Shown in pieces: positions 18,426-27,876 of a stretch of DNA of 64,000 nucleotides. Location: contig NZ_JALPNF010000001.1 of the NCBI RefSeq assembly GCF_023195535.1, positions 620,001 through 684,000 on the forward strand, given 5' to 3'. How positions within the stretch are numbered: the stretch's first letter is position 1; every line of letters starts with the position of its first letter. This DNA comes from Sphingomonas faeni. Its GTDB lineage: Bacteria; Pseudomonadota; Alphaproteobacteria; Sphingomonadales; Sphingomonadaceae. A program made the translations under genes and the position numbers. The notes under the pieces were generated by a model. That model saw nothing but the letters and a program-made list of their open reading frames with translations, was not told the origin of the DNA and did no database searches.

Positions 18426-21400
18426 CTAGAAGGTACCGCGCAGACCGATAAGGAACTGGCGACCGGGCTTGTACTGCGTGAAGGTCGCGTTCTCGAACTG
18501 GAAGTACGACCGCAGCGTCGCATCGGTAAAGTTCGCGACGTTGATTGTCAGCTGCGGTGCACCCGCAAGGCCGAAGATCTTGTCCAGATCGAACGACGAC
18601 GAGAAGTCGTACGTCGTATAGTCCGTGCCGAACAACGCCGCCGCCGGGATGCCGTTCTGTGCCGCGCCGCTGTTCTGCGAGCCTTCGCGCGAGGTCGTCG
18701 ACACGCGCAGCATCACGCCGTTCTTCTCGTAATAGCCGGTGATGTTGTAGGTGAACGGTGCCACGCCGAACGCCTGGGCCGGACCGTCGCTGCGCTGATC
18801 GACGACCGTTGCGTTGGCATTGAAGCCGAAGCCGGTGACGCCGATGTGCTTGGTGATGAAGTCGAGCGGCTGGACCCACTGGAATTCGAGGCCGTTGATC
18901 GTCAACTTGTTGGGCACGTTGACCTGCGACGTGACCTGGACCTGCGCGGCGCCGGGGCCGCCACGCGAGTTCAGTGCGATCTGCTGTGTCGGGTTCAGCG
19001 TATCGTAAGTGATGCCATATTGCGCCAGATCGGCGAACGGCACCGTGCTGATGAACGTGTTGGTGAAGCCCTCGATCGACTTGCGGAAGGCGTTGAAGCT
19101 GACCACGCCTTCTCGGCCGGTGTAATATTCGAAGCCCAGATCGAGGTTGGTCGACAGATAGGGCTTCAGTGCGGGGTTGCCGATCGTCGCCTGGTCCGCC
19201 GAGGGGGCGCCGAAATTGACGCCCGGCAACTGCGCGGACGGATCGGGGCGGGTCATCGTCCGCGAACCTGCGACGCGGACCACGGCATGCTCGCTGACGT
19301 CGTAGGCGAAGGTCGCGGCTGGCAGCCACTTCGAATAGACGTTCCGCGTCGAGACGTTGCTGACGAGGTTCGGATAGCGGCTGCCGTCGGGCAGCGAGGC
19401 ACCGGTCGACGTCGTGTTGCGCGGATCGGGCAGCGACACGCGCCCGGTGATCGACTGAATCGTGTTCACATAGCGCACGCCGACGTTGAACCGCAGCATG
19501 TTGCCACCCAATTCCTGCTCGCCGTTCACCGTCGCGAATGCCGATTTGACGACTTCGCGGATCGCACCGCCGCTGGCACCAGTGTTGGCAGCACCGGTTT
19601 CCGGGGCGTTTTCTTGATAGAAATCATAGTTGCTGGCGGCCGCGAACTTCGGCCAGTCGACCGTCACGAACCCTGCCGGACCGGGCGTCAGATAGGTCGG
19701 TGCCGCCGAATTCGGGATCAGCGAACCCCCATAGCTCACCGGCCCGGTCATCCCCGCGGTCGATCCGGTGCCATAGCCAGGATAGGTCGGATAGCCGGCC
19801 GGGGCTGCGCCGGGCGCGTTAAGGCCTTCGCAGGGCGGTTGCGAATTGGGCGAGCCAACAAATACGTTGGGATTGTTGCCGCAGACCGCGTTCTGCCACG
19901 CCTGACTGTTATCGTATCCGCGGATTCGACGAAACACGTCGTCGAACGCACCGCCGACCTTCAGATTAAGGGCCTTGCTACCCCAGGTGAGATCGCCGCG
20001 CCCGCCCTTGCTCGTGTTCAGCCGCCGCTCGTCCTGGATATTGACGCGGCTGCCTGCGTTCCAGCCGAAATTGGCCGGATCGTTGAGGTCCAGCCCGCTC
20101 TGGATGGTCGGGATACCGCCGTCATTTGTGTACGTGACCGTGTTACCAACACCCAGCGGCGTCGTCAGGCCGACCGACGGGCTTTCGCGGTGGAACGTCG
20201 AGCGCGCATAATTGCCCTGGAGGTTGAGCTTCAGCGTGTCCGAAATCTCCCATTCGCCGCCGGGATTGATGCTGAAGAGCTTCGTCGTTTCGGTATAGGG
20301 GCGGAATTCGTTGAAGAACTGCGCGTTGGCAAACGTGCCGCCGGTGACGACGCAGCCGATCGTGCAATCCGCCTTGTCGAACGTCAGGTTCGTCGGGATG
20401 ATCGCGCTGTTGCGGACGATCCACGCGACATTCTCGCGGATCAGCTCGTTCTTCTTGTAGCCGTAGAGACCGTCGATGTAGAAATGCAGCGTATCGGTCG
20501 GCTGCCATTCCGCGCTCATGATCGCGTTGATGCGGTCGCGGGGTCCACGGATGCTGGTGTTGCGGCCGAGCCGCGGTAGCAACGCGTTGTCGATCTGCTG
20601 GATCGTCGCACCGGGATTGTTGGCGAGCAGGAAGGCCTGGGTGATCGGCGTGCCGGCGACGAGGCCGCCGCCAGCGCCGACAGGCACTGTCGCAGGGATC
20701 GTCCAGTTGCCGCCGCCGGTTGTGTTGCAGCCAGTGGCAGCACCGCACTGCGCCGCGGTCAAGGCCGGATTGGTATAACCGATCGTCTCGAAGCCGCGCG
20801 TGTCGGTGAACAGGCGCTGCGCCGAGACACCCGCGAGGATGCCGAACGTGTCGTTGCGCCAGCTGCCGATCAGCGAGCCGCGCGCACCGATCCGGTCCTC
20901 CGGCGACTGCTTGGTCCCCTGCACGTTATAGGCGAGGAACGAGGTCGCACGGTCGAACGGTCGCGCCGACCGCAGATCGATATTGCCCGCCGCACCGCCT
21001 TCGAGCAGGTCCGCGGTATAGCTCTTGTTGACGGTCAGCTTGGTGAACAGATCGGTCGGGAAGAAGCTCAGATCGACCGAACGATCGGTGCCCTGCGCAT
21101 CGGTCGCGCCCGACGATGCCACCGCGATCGTCGCGCCGTTGAGCGTCACGTTGGTGAAGTTCGAGCCGAGCCCGCGGATCGCGACGTTCGTGCCCTCACC
21201 CGTCACGTCGCGCGTGATCGTGATGCCGGGAATACGGTTGAAGGATTCTGCGATGTTCGTGTCCGGGAACTTGCCGATGTCTTCGGCGAAGATCGAATCG
21301 GTGAACCCGGTCGCGGCGCGCTTGGCATTGGTCGACTTGGCGAGACTGGAGCGATAGCCGGTGACGACAATGTCGGCACTATCGGTTGCGTCGACGGTCC

Positions 21401-21623
21401 CTGGAACCTGGTCGGAGCTGGGCAAGCCGGCTGCTGGTGGTGCCGCGGGCGCGGCAGGGTCCGCCGCGGTGGGCGGTGCAACGTCTTGCGTTACGGGCGG
21501 TGACGGATCCTGCGTCGGCGGGATGGTTTGCGCCGTTGCAAGGGTCGCACATAGCGCGGCCATCGTCGTCGCGCACAACAGGGCCGCGCGCGTCATCCGA
21601 GGTACCGTTTTATAAGGTGTCAT
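18426..21623 (-). CDS. TonB-dependent receptor, probable glucuronoxylan-fragment transporter
   Basis: 1,065 residues from the ATG at 21623, preceded by GAGAGGAT. A signal peptide (about residues 1-32) and a Pro/Ala-rich linker lead to a TonB-box-like DIVVTGYRSS and a plug domain (SIFAEDIGKFPDTNIAESFNRIPG, RGLGSNFTNVTLNG); the rest is a 22-strand-type barrel ending in an aromatic residue (LIGLRGTF). Large receptors of this type take up oligosaccharides in sphingomonads and Caulobacter. The downstream GH115 gene suggests glucuronoxylo-oligosaccharides as cargo. That link is by context only. Confidence 0.92.
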   Translation of the reverse strand: MTPYKTVPRMTRAALLCATTMAALCATLATAQTIPPTQDPSPPVTQDVAPPTAADPAAPAAPPAAGLPSSDQVPGTVDATDSADIVVTGYRSSLAKSTNAKRAATGFTDSIFAEDIGKFPDTNIAESFNRIPGITITRDVTGEGTNVAIRGLGSNFTNVTLNGATIAVASSGATDAQGTDRSVDLSFFPTDLFTKLTVNKSYTADLLEGGAAGNIDLRSARPFDRATSFLAYNVQGTKQSPEDRIGARGSLIGSWRNDTFGILAGVSAQRLFTDTRGFETIGYTNPALTAAQCGAATGCNTTGGGNWTIPATVPVGAGGGLVAGTPITQAFLLANNPGATIQQIDNALLPRLGRNTSIRGPRDRINAIMSAEWQPTDTLHFYIDGLYGYKKNELIRENVAWIVRNSAIIPTNLTFDKADCTIGCVVTGGTFANAQFFNEFRPYTETTKLFSINPGGEWEISDTLKLNLQGNYARSTFHRESPSVGLTTPLGVGNTVTYTNDGGIPTIQSGLDLNDPANFGWNAGSRVNIQDERRLNTSKGGRGDLTWGSKALNLKVGGAFDDVFRRIRGYDNSQAWQNAVCGNNPNVFVGSPNSQPPCEGLNAPGAAPAGYPTYPGYGTGSTAGMTGPVSYGGSLIPNSAAPTYLTPGPAGFVTVDWPKFAAASNYDFYQENAPETGAANTGASGGAIREVVKSAFATVNGEQELGGNMLRFNVGVRYVNTIQSITGRVSLPDPRNTTSTGASLPDGSRYPNLVSNVSTRNVYSKWLPAATFAYDVSEHAVVRVAGSRTMTRPDPSAQLPGVNFGAPSADQATIGNPALKPYLSTNLDLGFEYYTGREGVVSFNAFRKSIEGFTNTFISTVPFADLAQYGITYDTLNPTQQIALNSRGGPGAAQVQVTSQVNVPNKLTINGLEFQWVQPLDFITKHIGVTGFGFNANATVVDQRSDGPAQAFGVAPFTYNITGYYEKNGVMLRVSTTSREGSQNSGAAQNGIPAAALFGTDYTTYDFSSSFDLDKIFGLAGAPQLTINVANFTDATLRSYFQFENATFTQYKPGRQFLIGLRGTF

Positions 21624-22293
21624 GATCAGGATCCTCTCTGAAACCTCACCGTCGTTGCGGTGGGAAAACATGTTATGGTCGTCGGAAATCGGCGCGCGTC
21701 GGACGGCGCAAGACGCTACGCGCCCGGTACGTCGCCAGAACTGTAATGAGGCGCCAAAACCATCCAACTCCCGATCATTCCTGTCTTATGCAGGCGTTTG
21801 ATAGCGGTACCTTACTGCGACCTGTTGACGAGTCAAGGCTTTCCGGCATGGCCAATTCGGTCGGTTTCGCCACCGATTAGACTGGTATCTATATCTAGAT
21901 CTGTATTACCAATATTTTCGGATCGCGATCGCTGCGCGGGCTCTGCCGCGCGCCGTCCCAGCACTAGTTGTGTGTTCCGCGCATAGGGCGGCGAACCTGA
22001 CCTAGCGACCGGCCCCGTTCGTAAAGCCGGTGGTCGTCCGAGGCGCAGGATGACATCTCCAACGGGGGCGTCGAAACTCTCAAGTGTCTTCGACGAGAAG
22101 CCCTCGGTGCCGGAACCGATAGCAATCTTACGCACTGCGGATGGTACCGCTCCCAAACCGCGAGCCACGCGGTCCTCATAAGTTTCAATTTTTCCTTCGA
22201 AAGCGCACCGCCGACCCAGCGCGCCGAACCCGCGCTTTGATCATCCGCACCGTGTCGTTCGCCGGTGATCAATCCGTACGAACGCCGGCAACT
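21624..22293. other. 670-base intergenic region upstream of the TonB receptor
   Basis: No gene is supported here. The part nearest the receptor should hold its promoter: on the minus strand TTGACT followed 16 bases later by TAAGGT is a mediocre sigma-70 candidate (about 21814-21841), and it overlaps an inverted repeat TTGACGAGTCAA (21825-21836). A second pair of arms, TGGTA and TACCA, brackets 21883-21911 in an AT-richer patch. None matches the GntR operator seen near uxuA. The remainder looks featureless. Confidence 0.35.
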
Positions 22294-22425
22294 TCAGTGC
22301 GTTACTTTCCCGGCGATGATACCGGGCACCGTCCCAGAAGGTCCGGCTTTGCCAAAGAGATATCCTTGGCCATAGTCGCAGCCGCGGTCGAGTAGGTATT
22401 GCGCTTGGACGTCCGTTTCGACCCC
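22294..22425 (-). pseudogene. Untranslated tail of the EAL domain behind a nonsense codon
   Basis: Directly after the TAG that ends the upstream signalling gene, the same frame stays open for 43 more codons and reads GVETDVQAQYLLDRGCDYGQ followed by GYLFGKAGPSG, ending at a TGA at 22294-22296. This is the normal end of an EAL domain, including the conserved EGVE motif (its first E replaced by the stop) and the QG motif. So the gene was once about 44 codons longer. Confidence 0.8.
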
Positions 22426-24498
22426 CTAGGCGACGACCTCCATACCCAGTCGGTGACCGAGGCCCACGACCGCGTCGATGATCGCGGCGTCGTTGGGACT
22501 GGTGTCCAGACTGCTGACGAAGCTCCGGTCGATCTTGATGATATCGACCGGAAAAGCCTTCAGATGGGTGAGCGAGGCATAGCCCGTCCCGAAGTCGTCG
22601 AGGGCGATCTTCACCCCTTCGCGGCTGAAGGCGTTCAAGGCTTCTGCCACGGAATCCGCACACCGTCCGAGAAACACCGTTTCGGTAACTTCCAGTTCCA
22701 GACGCGAGGTTGGCACTCCCGCGCGGTGCAACCGCTCCAGAACCCGTGAAACAAGCGCCTCCTGCCGGAACTCGGCGGGCGACAGGTTCACGGCGATCCG
22801 CCCGAATTCCACGCCGTTATCCAGCCAGCGCCGCATGTCCTCGACGATTTGCGCCAGCATGCGTTCGCTTATGCTCGTCGCCAGATCGAGATCTTCGAAT
22901 GCGGCGGAAATGGTCCCCGGCGCCTGGATGCCCAGGGTCGGGTGATGCCAGCGCAACAGCGCCTCGAAGCCGCGAACCGCGTTGTCCTGCAACGAGACCT
23001 TCGGTTGATAATAGGGCACGATACGGTCCTCGCGCGCGGCGTCGCGGGCCACGCTGATCATCGACGACCGTCGCTGGAGGTCGGCGCGCATCGTCGATCT
23101 GAAGGTCAGCAATCCACCACGGTTGCGCTCTTTCGCAGCATAGAGCGCGATGTCGGCGGCCTTCAGCAATTCCGCAGCGTTTGCCCCATGCTGGGGAAAC
23201 ACCGATCCGCCGGCCGTTGCCTGGCAGTCGACGATCCGCCCTTCGTAGGTGAAGGGCTCACGCAGTACGTCCAGCGCCGCCTGAACCTCGGCAACCATGC
23301 CCCGCTCATCGGTGAGTTCCAGAATGGCGGCGAATTCATCGCCACCGAGCCTGCCGACGGTGCCGCGCTTGCCGAAGAAGGTGGTGAGGCGTTCGGCGAG
23401 GGTCTGCAAAAGCGAGTCGCCTGCGTCGTGCCCGATCGTGTCGTTGGTTTCCTTCAGATGATCCACATCGAACAGCACCAGTGCAACATGGGTATGCTCG
23501 CGCCTGGCGATGGCGATGGCGCGTTCCAGCCGATCGCCAAACGCGGTGCGATTGGGCAGACGCGTCATCCCGTCGTGTTCCGCCGTCCATCTGATCCGTT
23601 CCTCGACGCTGCGTTCCTCGGTCACGTCGCGGACCGTCACGAGAACGCGGTGCAGCCTCCCCTGCGGCGCTTCGATCCGCCACCCGGCCGTCTTCATCCA
23701 TCGCTCTTCGCCGGTATCGGCACGCCGGATGCGAACCATGGTCTCGAAGCGGTAACCGCTGTGCCCTGCTCGAACCGCGCCGATCAGGGCCAGCAGCTTG
23801 GGTCGATCGTCAGGCACCACGCACGACCGTGCGCTATCGATCGAAGGAACGGCATCGCGCGGCAGCCCAAGCATCGACTTGAACTCGTCGGACCACTCGC
23901 GCCGGTCGTCGGATGCGTTATAATCCCAGATGCCGAGGCCAGCGGCTTGTGCGGCCAGACGGAAGCGCTCCTCGCTGTCGCGCAGCGCGTGTTCCGCCAG
24001 CTTGCGATCGTGGATATCCTCGAGCGTGCCGTACCAGCGCACGACCGATCCCGAACAATCCAGCCGGGCTACAGCGCGCGAACGCACCCATCGATACCCG
24101 GCGTTACGCGTCTTAAGGCGGTATTCGATATCGATCGGCAGCTTGGTCTCGAGCGTCTTTTTCCACGCTTTCACCGTCTCTGCCACATCGTCGCGATGAA
24201 GATGCTTGAGCCACTGATCGCCCAGTGCGGCCGAACGATCTGCCCCCGTCATCTCCGCCCAGCGGGGACTCACACGCTCGACGCTACCGTCCGGGGCGGC
24301 GGTCCAGTTTATCTGGGGGCTGAGCGCCACGGCATATCGGGAGTCCTCATCACACTCGTCCAGATTGGCGACGGACAGCGGCGGATAAGCACCGCTTGGC
24401 GCGGATTCACTGTCGCCGGGTATCTCTCGAGCAACAACGGCTTGAGAACCCTGTCTGTCTTCGTCGACGTCGAAGCGTCGATACCCAAGCTGATCCAA
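22426..24498 (-). CDS. PAS-PAS-GGDEF-EAL signalling protein with EAL domain cut by a nonsense codon
   Basis: 690 residues. Two PAS domains (about 65-165 and 170-295) are followed by a GGDEF domain with intact RLGGDEF (cyclic-di-GMP synthesis) and an EAL domain that starts normally (FEALLRWHHP) and keeps NLSPAEF, LELEVTE, DDFGTGYASL and KIDRSF. It then ends at TAG in place of the first glutamate of AEGVET, losing that residue and the later QG motif, both needed by phosphodiesterases. The product may be a diguanylate cyclase only. The start is a TTG at 24498 after an AGAGGCGAGAG stretch. Protein is probably soluble. It is divergent from a membrane GGDEF-EAL gene. Confidence 0.85.
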   Translation of the reverse strand: MDQLGYRRFDVDEDRQGSQAVVAREIPGDSESAPSGAYPPLSVANLDECDEDSRYAVALSPQINWTAAPDGSVERVSPRWAEMTGADRSAALGDQWLKHLHRDDVAETVKAWKKTLETKLPIDIEYRLKTRNAGYRWVRSRAVARLDCSGSVVRWYGTLEDIHDRKLAEHALRDSEERFRLAAQAAGLGIWDYNASDDRREWSDEFKSMLGLPRDAVPSIDSARSCVVPDDRPKLLALIGAVRAGHSGYRFETMVRIRRADTGEERWMKTAGWRIEAPQGRLHRVLVTVRDVTEERSVEERIRWTAEHDGMTRLPNRTAFGDRLERAIAIARREHTHVALVLFDVDHLKETNDTIGHDAGDSLLQTLAERLTTFFGKRGTVGRLGGDEFAAILELTDERGMVAEVQAALDVLREPFTYEGRIVDCQATAGGSVFPQHGANAAELLKAADIALYAAKERNRGGLLTFRSTMRADLQRRSSMISVARDAAREDRIVPYYQPKVSLQDNAVRGFEALLRWHHPTLGIQAPGTISAAFEDLDLATSISERMLAQIVEDMRRWLDNGVEFGRIAVNLSPAEFRQEALVSRVLERLHRAGVPTSRLELEVTETVFLGRCADSVAEALNAFSREGVKIALDDFGTGYASLTHLKAFPVDIIKIDRSFVSSLDTSPNDAAIIDAVVGLGHRLGMEVVA

Positions 24499-24803
24499 AC
24501 TCTCGCCTCTCCGATGACTGCGTACGGTCCCACGCGCCTTAACGATCGGAGCTCGCGCCTAACGAATAGTAACGAAACCAAAATGAGATCGATCCCCCCC
24601 ATTCCGGTGAAAATCACACCCCCCTCTTGCAGCGGTTCGACGGTATCCGCGCGGCGAATGCAGCATGTATTGCCGGCGAGCCTCGTCTAATTCCCCTTAA
24701 CTTGGATCATATACGATCGGACGGAGACGGCGCGCAGTCACAGTGACCTGTCGCATTGACAGCCCATCTATAATATCTGGCAGTTTGACCGGGTTAGAGG
24801 ATT
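24499..24803. other. 305-base divergent promoter region between two c-di-GMP genes
   Basis: No gene seen. TATAAT occurs about 30 bases before the rightward gene, but the TTGACA beside it is only 7 bases away, too close to act as its -35. A small perfect inverted repeat GTCAC-A-GTGAC lies at about 24737-24747 and could be a regulator site for either gene. Confidence 0.3.
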
Positions 24804-26807
24804 TTGTTCGTTGCTTTTACATCTATGCGCTTCATGGCACTACGGATGACTGGTCTGATATCCCGCCTGAGGCAGCTTCGGCATTCCGATCACGCAATCG
24901 CTGCATCGGTGCGTGAGACCCTTGTCGGATCACTGTATGCGTCCCCCCAATCGCTGGTGATCGGTGCGCTGACCTCCAGCGGGGTCATGGGCATCGTGGC
25001 GCTCGCCAGCGGCCGTCGGTCGATGATGCTGTGCGCAGCGGCGATTGCGGTCGTCGCCGGGGTGCGGGTTTGCGATGCGATCGGGATATGGCCGCGGTCG
25101 GAACGCAGCGGCGCATCCGCGCGGACCACGCCGGGTCGACAGGAAATGCTCTACCGGCTCGGCGCGTTGTGTTACTCGGCGTTGCTCGGTGTGTTCGGGC
25201 TTCTGACCCTGGTGAACACCGACACCGCAGTTCTCCAATTGCTCGCAGTGACGACGACGATCGGATACGCGGCCGGGATCGCGGGACGAAACGCCGGTAG
25301 GCCCTGGATCGCGCTGTCCCAATTGTGCTTCGCCTCGCTCCCGCTCGCGGTTGGTTTGATCGTGTCGCTCGATCCGCTGAAGATCACGCTGGCGGTGGTG
25401 ATCATGTTGTTCGTCGTGGCCATGATGGACATCACGTTGCAGACGTACGGCGTGATCCTGAAGGCGACCACGGTCTCGCGCGAGAAGGCGGCGCTGGCCG
25501 AATATCATGCCGCGGTCGCGCGCCGCGACGACCTGACCGGCGTTGCCAATCGAACCGCGTTTCGCGAACAGTTCGAAGCGCGCCTGAGAGCGCTGTCGCG
25601 AACTGAGCGGTGGCTGACGATCCACTGGATCGACCTGGATCGCTTCAAGGAGATCAACGATTCGTTCGGGCATCTTGCGGGCAACGCGCTGCTCGCCGGA
25701 GTCGCACACAGGCTGAACGAGAATTTCGGAAGCACGGGTATCGTCGCAAGGCTGGGCGGCGATGAGTTCGCGGTCGTCTGCGAGGTCGAGCACCGGGCCG
25801 ACGCGACGACGATCGGCCGCCGGATCATCGATTTGGTGGAGCGGCCGGTCCACCATGACGGACGGCTGCTGCATGTCGGGGCATCGCTGGGCATCGCGAT
25901 CGCGCCGGTGGATGGCGCGGACGCCGATACCCTGCTGAAAAACGCCGATCTCGCGCTGTACCGGGCGAAGGACAGCGGGCGCGGACAAATGTGTTTCTAC
26001 GAGCCGCTGATGGACGAGAAGGTCGAGCGCAGCCGCGATCTCGCGAGCGAGATGCAAGGTGCCCTGGAACGCGGTGAATTCCATTTGATGTACCAGCCGA
26101 TATTCGATCTGGCCGGCCAACACGTGCTGTCGTGCGAGACGCTGCTACGCTGGACCAATCGCCGCCATGGTGCGATCTCGCCAGCCGAATTCATCCCGAT
26201 CGCCGAAGACAACGGCCTGATCGTACCGATCGGCAGCTGGGTGATCCGCGAAGCCTGTCGAACCGCGAGCACATGGCCGTCCGAGGTCAAGATCGCGGTC
26301 AACCTGTCGCCGATCCAGTTGCGATCCGCCAATCTGCCCATGGTCATCATGAGCGCGTTGGCCTCCAGCAACCTCGATCCGGAACGGCTGGAACTGGAAG
26401 TGACCGAGTCGGTCCTGCTCGACGACATCGAAGCATCGCTGGCGGCACTGGATGCGATCAATCGCCTTCACGTCCGCACGACGCTCGACGATTTCGGCAC
26501 CGGCTATTCCTCGCTCAGCTACCTGACCAAATTTCCATTCCAGACGCTGAAGATCGACCGGTCGTTCATCGCCGATCTCGAGCAGAGCCCGGCCTCGGTC
26601 GCGATCGTGCAGACCGTCATCGATCTGGCGGCGAAACTCGGCATGCGGACGGTTGCCGAGGGTATCGAGACCCAAGCGCAGCTGGATCAGTTGCGCCGGA
26701 CGCGCTGCGACGCGGTGCAGGGCTTTCTTCTGGCGCGGCCGATGCCGGCGAACATGGTCGCGACCATGCTCGCCGGGACACCCATCAAAGCACAAGTGCG
26801 ATCATGA
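24804..26807 (+). CDS. Membrane-bound GGDEF-EAL cyclic-di-GMP enzyme
   Basis: 667 residues. An N-terminal part with about six membrane helices (residues 55-225) precedes a GGDEF domain (RLGGDEF, about 320) and a complete EAL domain (CETLLRW with ETL for EAL, NLSPIQL, LELEVTES, DDFGTGYSSL, KIDRSFI, VAEGIET, QGFLLARP). All residues needed for phosphodiesterase activity appear present, so it may make or break c-di-GMP or do both. The TTG at 24804 has GAGG close upstream; the ATG at 24825 is the main alternative. It is convergent with an RpfF-like gene; the 3' ends are separated by a 15-bp tandem repeat. Confidence 0.9.
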   Translation: MFVAFTSMRFMALRMTGLISRLRQLRHSDHAIAASVRETLVGSLYASPQSLVIGALTSSGVMGIVALASGRRSMMLCAAAIAVVAGVRVCDAIGIWPRSERSGASARTTPGRQEMLYRLGALCYSALLGVFGLLTLVNTDTAVLQLLAVTTTIGYAAGIAGRNAGRPWIALSQLCFASLPLAVGLIVSLDPLKITLAVVIMLFVVAMMDITLQTYGVILKATTVSREKAALAEYHAAVARRDDLTGVANRTAFREQFEARLRALSRTERWLTIHWIDLDRFKEINDSFGHLAGNALLAGVAHRLNENFGSTGIVARLGGDEFAVVCEVEHRADATTIGRRIIDLVERPVHHDGRLLHVGASLGIAIAPVDGADADTLLKNADLALYRAKDSGRGQMCFYEPLMDEKVERSRDLASEMQGALERGEFHLMYQPIFDLAGQHVLSCETLLRWTNRRHGAISPAEFIPIAEDNGLIVPIGSWVIREACRTASTWPSEVKIAVNLSPIQLRSANLPMVIMSALASSNLDPERLELEVTESVLLDDIEASLAALDAINRLHVRTTLDDFGTGYSSLSYLTKFPFQTLKIDRSFIADLEQSPASVAIVQTVIDLAAKLGMRTVAEGIETQAQLDQLRRTRCDAVQGFLLARPMPANMVATMLAGTPIKAQVRS

Positions 26808-26850
26808 ACGGCCGGATCAGGAGCGGCCGGATCATGAACGGGGCGATCAT
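26801..26850. repeat. 15-bp tandem repeat between two convergent genes
   Basis: Three 15-base units (ATCATGAACGGCCGG, ATCAGGAGCGGCCGG, ATCATGAACGGGGCG) plus the first bases of a fourth. The first unit contains the stop codon of the GGDEF-EAL gene and the fourth contains the stop of the rpfF-like gene on the other strand. Because every unit carries TGA or its complement, gain or loss of units would hardly change either protein. Confidence 0.75.
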
Positions 26851-27764
26851 GCCGCCATCTTGTCCAGCAACCTGTTCTGCGCCCCGACCAGTCGGCGCAT
26901 CAGCTTCAGGTCCGCCTCGCTAAGCCGCAACGCCGCATCGGCCCACAGGTCGACGACCGCCTGAAGTTCGGACAACGGCAGTGGATTGACCGACCGCGAG
27001 GCTTCGTAGATCGCGCAATGGCCGCTATGGCGCCGCCGGTTCTGACGGATATAGCTCTCGACCTCTGCGCGTCCCTTGCCGGGATCGGCGAGCGCGTGGA
27101 CGATGCCGAGATCGTACAGGTCTTCGGCACTATAGGAGCGCCCGCTGAGGATCATGTGTTCCGCCCGGGCCGCGCCGAGCCTGCGGGACAGAAAACAGTG
27201 CGCGCCCATCCCCGGAAACAGGCCGAAATTGGTCTCGGGCAACCCGAATTGCGTGCCGCGTTCGGCAATGACGACGTTGAACGACAGCAGCGCTTCGAAA
27301 CCACCGCCGAGCGCATCGCCTTCGACCAGCCCGATCGTGATGATCGGTCGGTCCAGGCTGCGCATGTTACGGTGCAGGATCTCGACGCAGGCGCGACCGT
27401 ACCGAACCAGCGCGCCACGATCGCCATTGCGGATATGCGCCGCGAACAGGTCCAGATCGCCGCCCAGCGAAAAGACGCCGGGAAACCGCGACCCCAGCAC
27501 GACATAACGGATCGGCATCGATCCCGAAGACTGCGCGGCGACGATGTCGTCCTGCCACTGTCGAAATTCCGCCAACAACCCCGGATTGAAGCTGGGTCGG
27601 CTGCGCTGGCACATATAGGTCCATAGGGTGTCGGTGGCGGGATCGAACTGCGACTCCAGATCGACGGCCTCGAACGGTCGCCGCGGGGTGGTCCGCAATT
27701 CGACGGGCCGGTGGGACGTTTCGTCTCGGTCGGCCGACACTGAGGGGGAATATTCGAGAGTCAT
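26847..27764 (-). CDS. RpfF-like enoyl-CoA hydratase/thioesterase, candidate DSF-type signal synthase
   Basis: 305 residues from the ATG at 27764 (AAGGAC 8 bases upstream). It is a crotonase-fold protein of RpfF length and layout: GVFSLGGDLDLF, EGDALGGGFEALL and FGLPETNFGLFPGMGA. The two glutamates matching the catalytic pair of Xanthomonas RpfF are E157 and E177, with the same 20-residue spacing. RpfF makes cis-2-unsaturated fatty acid signals (DSF) from acyl-ACP. Proximity to two GGDEF/EAL genes fits DSF signalling through c-di-GMP, although no RpfC or RpfR-type receptor is visible. A plain enoyl-CoA hydratase is less likely given the FPGMGA context. Confidence 0.8.
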   Translation of the reverse strand: MTLEYSPSVSADRDETSHRPVELRTTPRRPFEAVDLESQFDPATDTLWTYMCQRSRPSFNPGLLAEFRQWQDDIVAAQSSGSMPIRYVVLGSRFPGVFSLGGDLDLFAAHIRNGDRGALVRYGRACVEILHRNMRSLDRPIITIGLVEGDALGGGFEALLSFNVVIAERGTQFGLPETNFGLFPGMGAHCFLSRRLGAARAEHMILSGRSYSAEDLYDLGIVHALADPGKGRAEVESYIRQNRRRHSGHCAIYEASRSVNPLPLSELQAVVDLWADAALRLSEADLKLMRRLVGAQNRLLDKMAA

Positions 27765-27876
27765 TACGACGTCCTTCTGCACACGCAGCAACAGTGCTGC
27801 CGCAGAAGTCTAGTTTGATCTCGACGCAGGACCGATCACGCTATGCCGCGCCCTGGAAAAAATGTCGCTGGGGACT

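Noticed and set aside
18386-18523. N-terminal extension of the GH115 frame to 18523
   Set aside because: This part runs through the receptor's stop codon region and the hairpin, has no leader-like features, and a good ribosome site with Tat leader marks the start at 18118.
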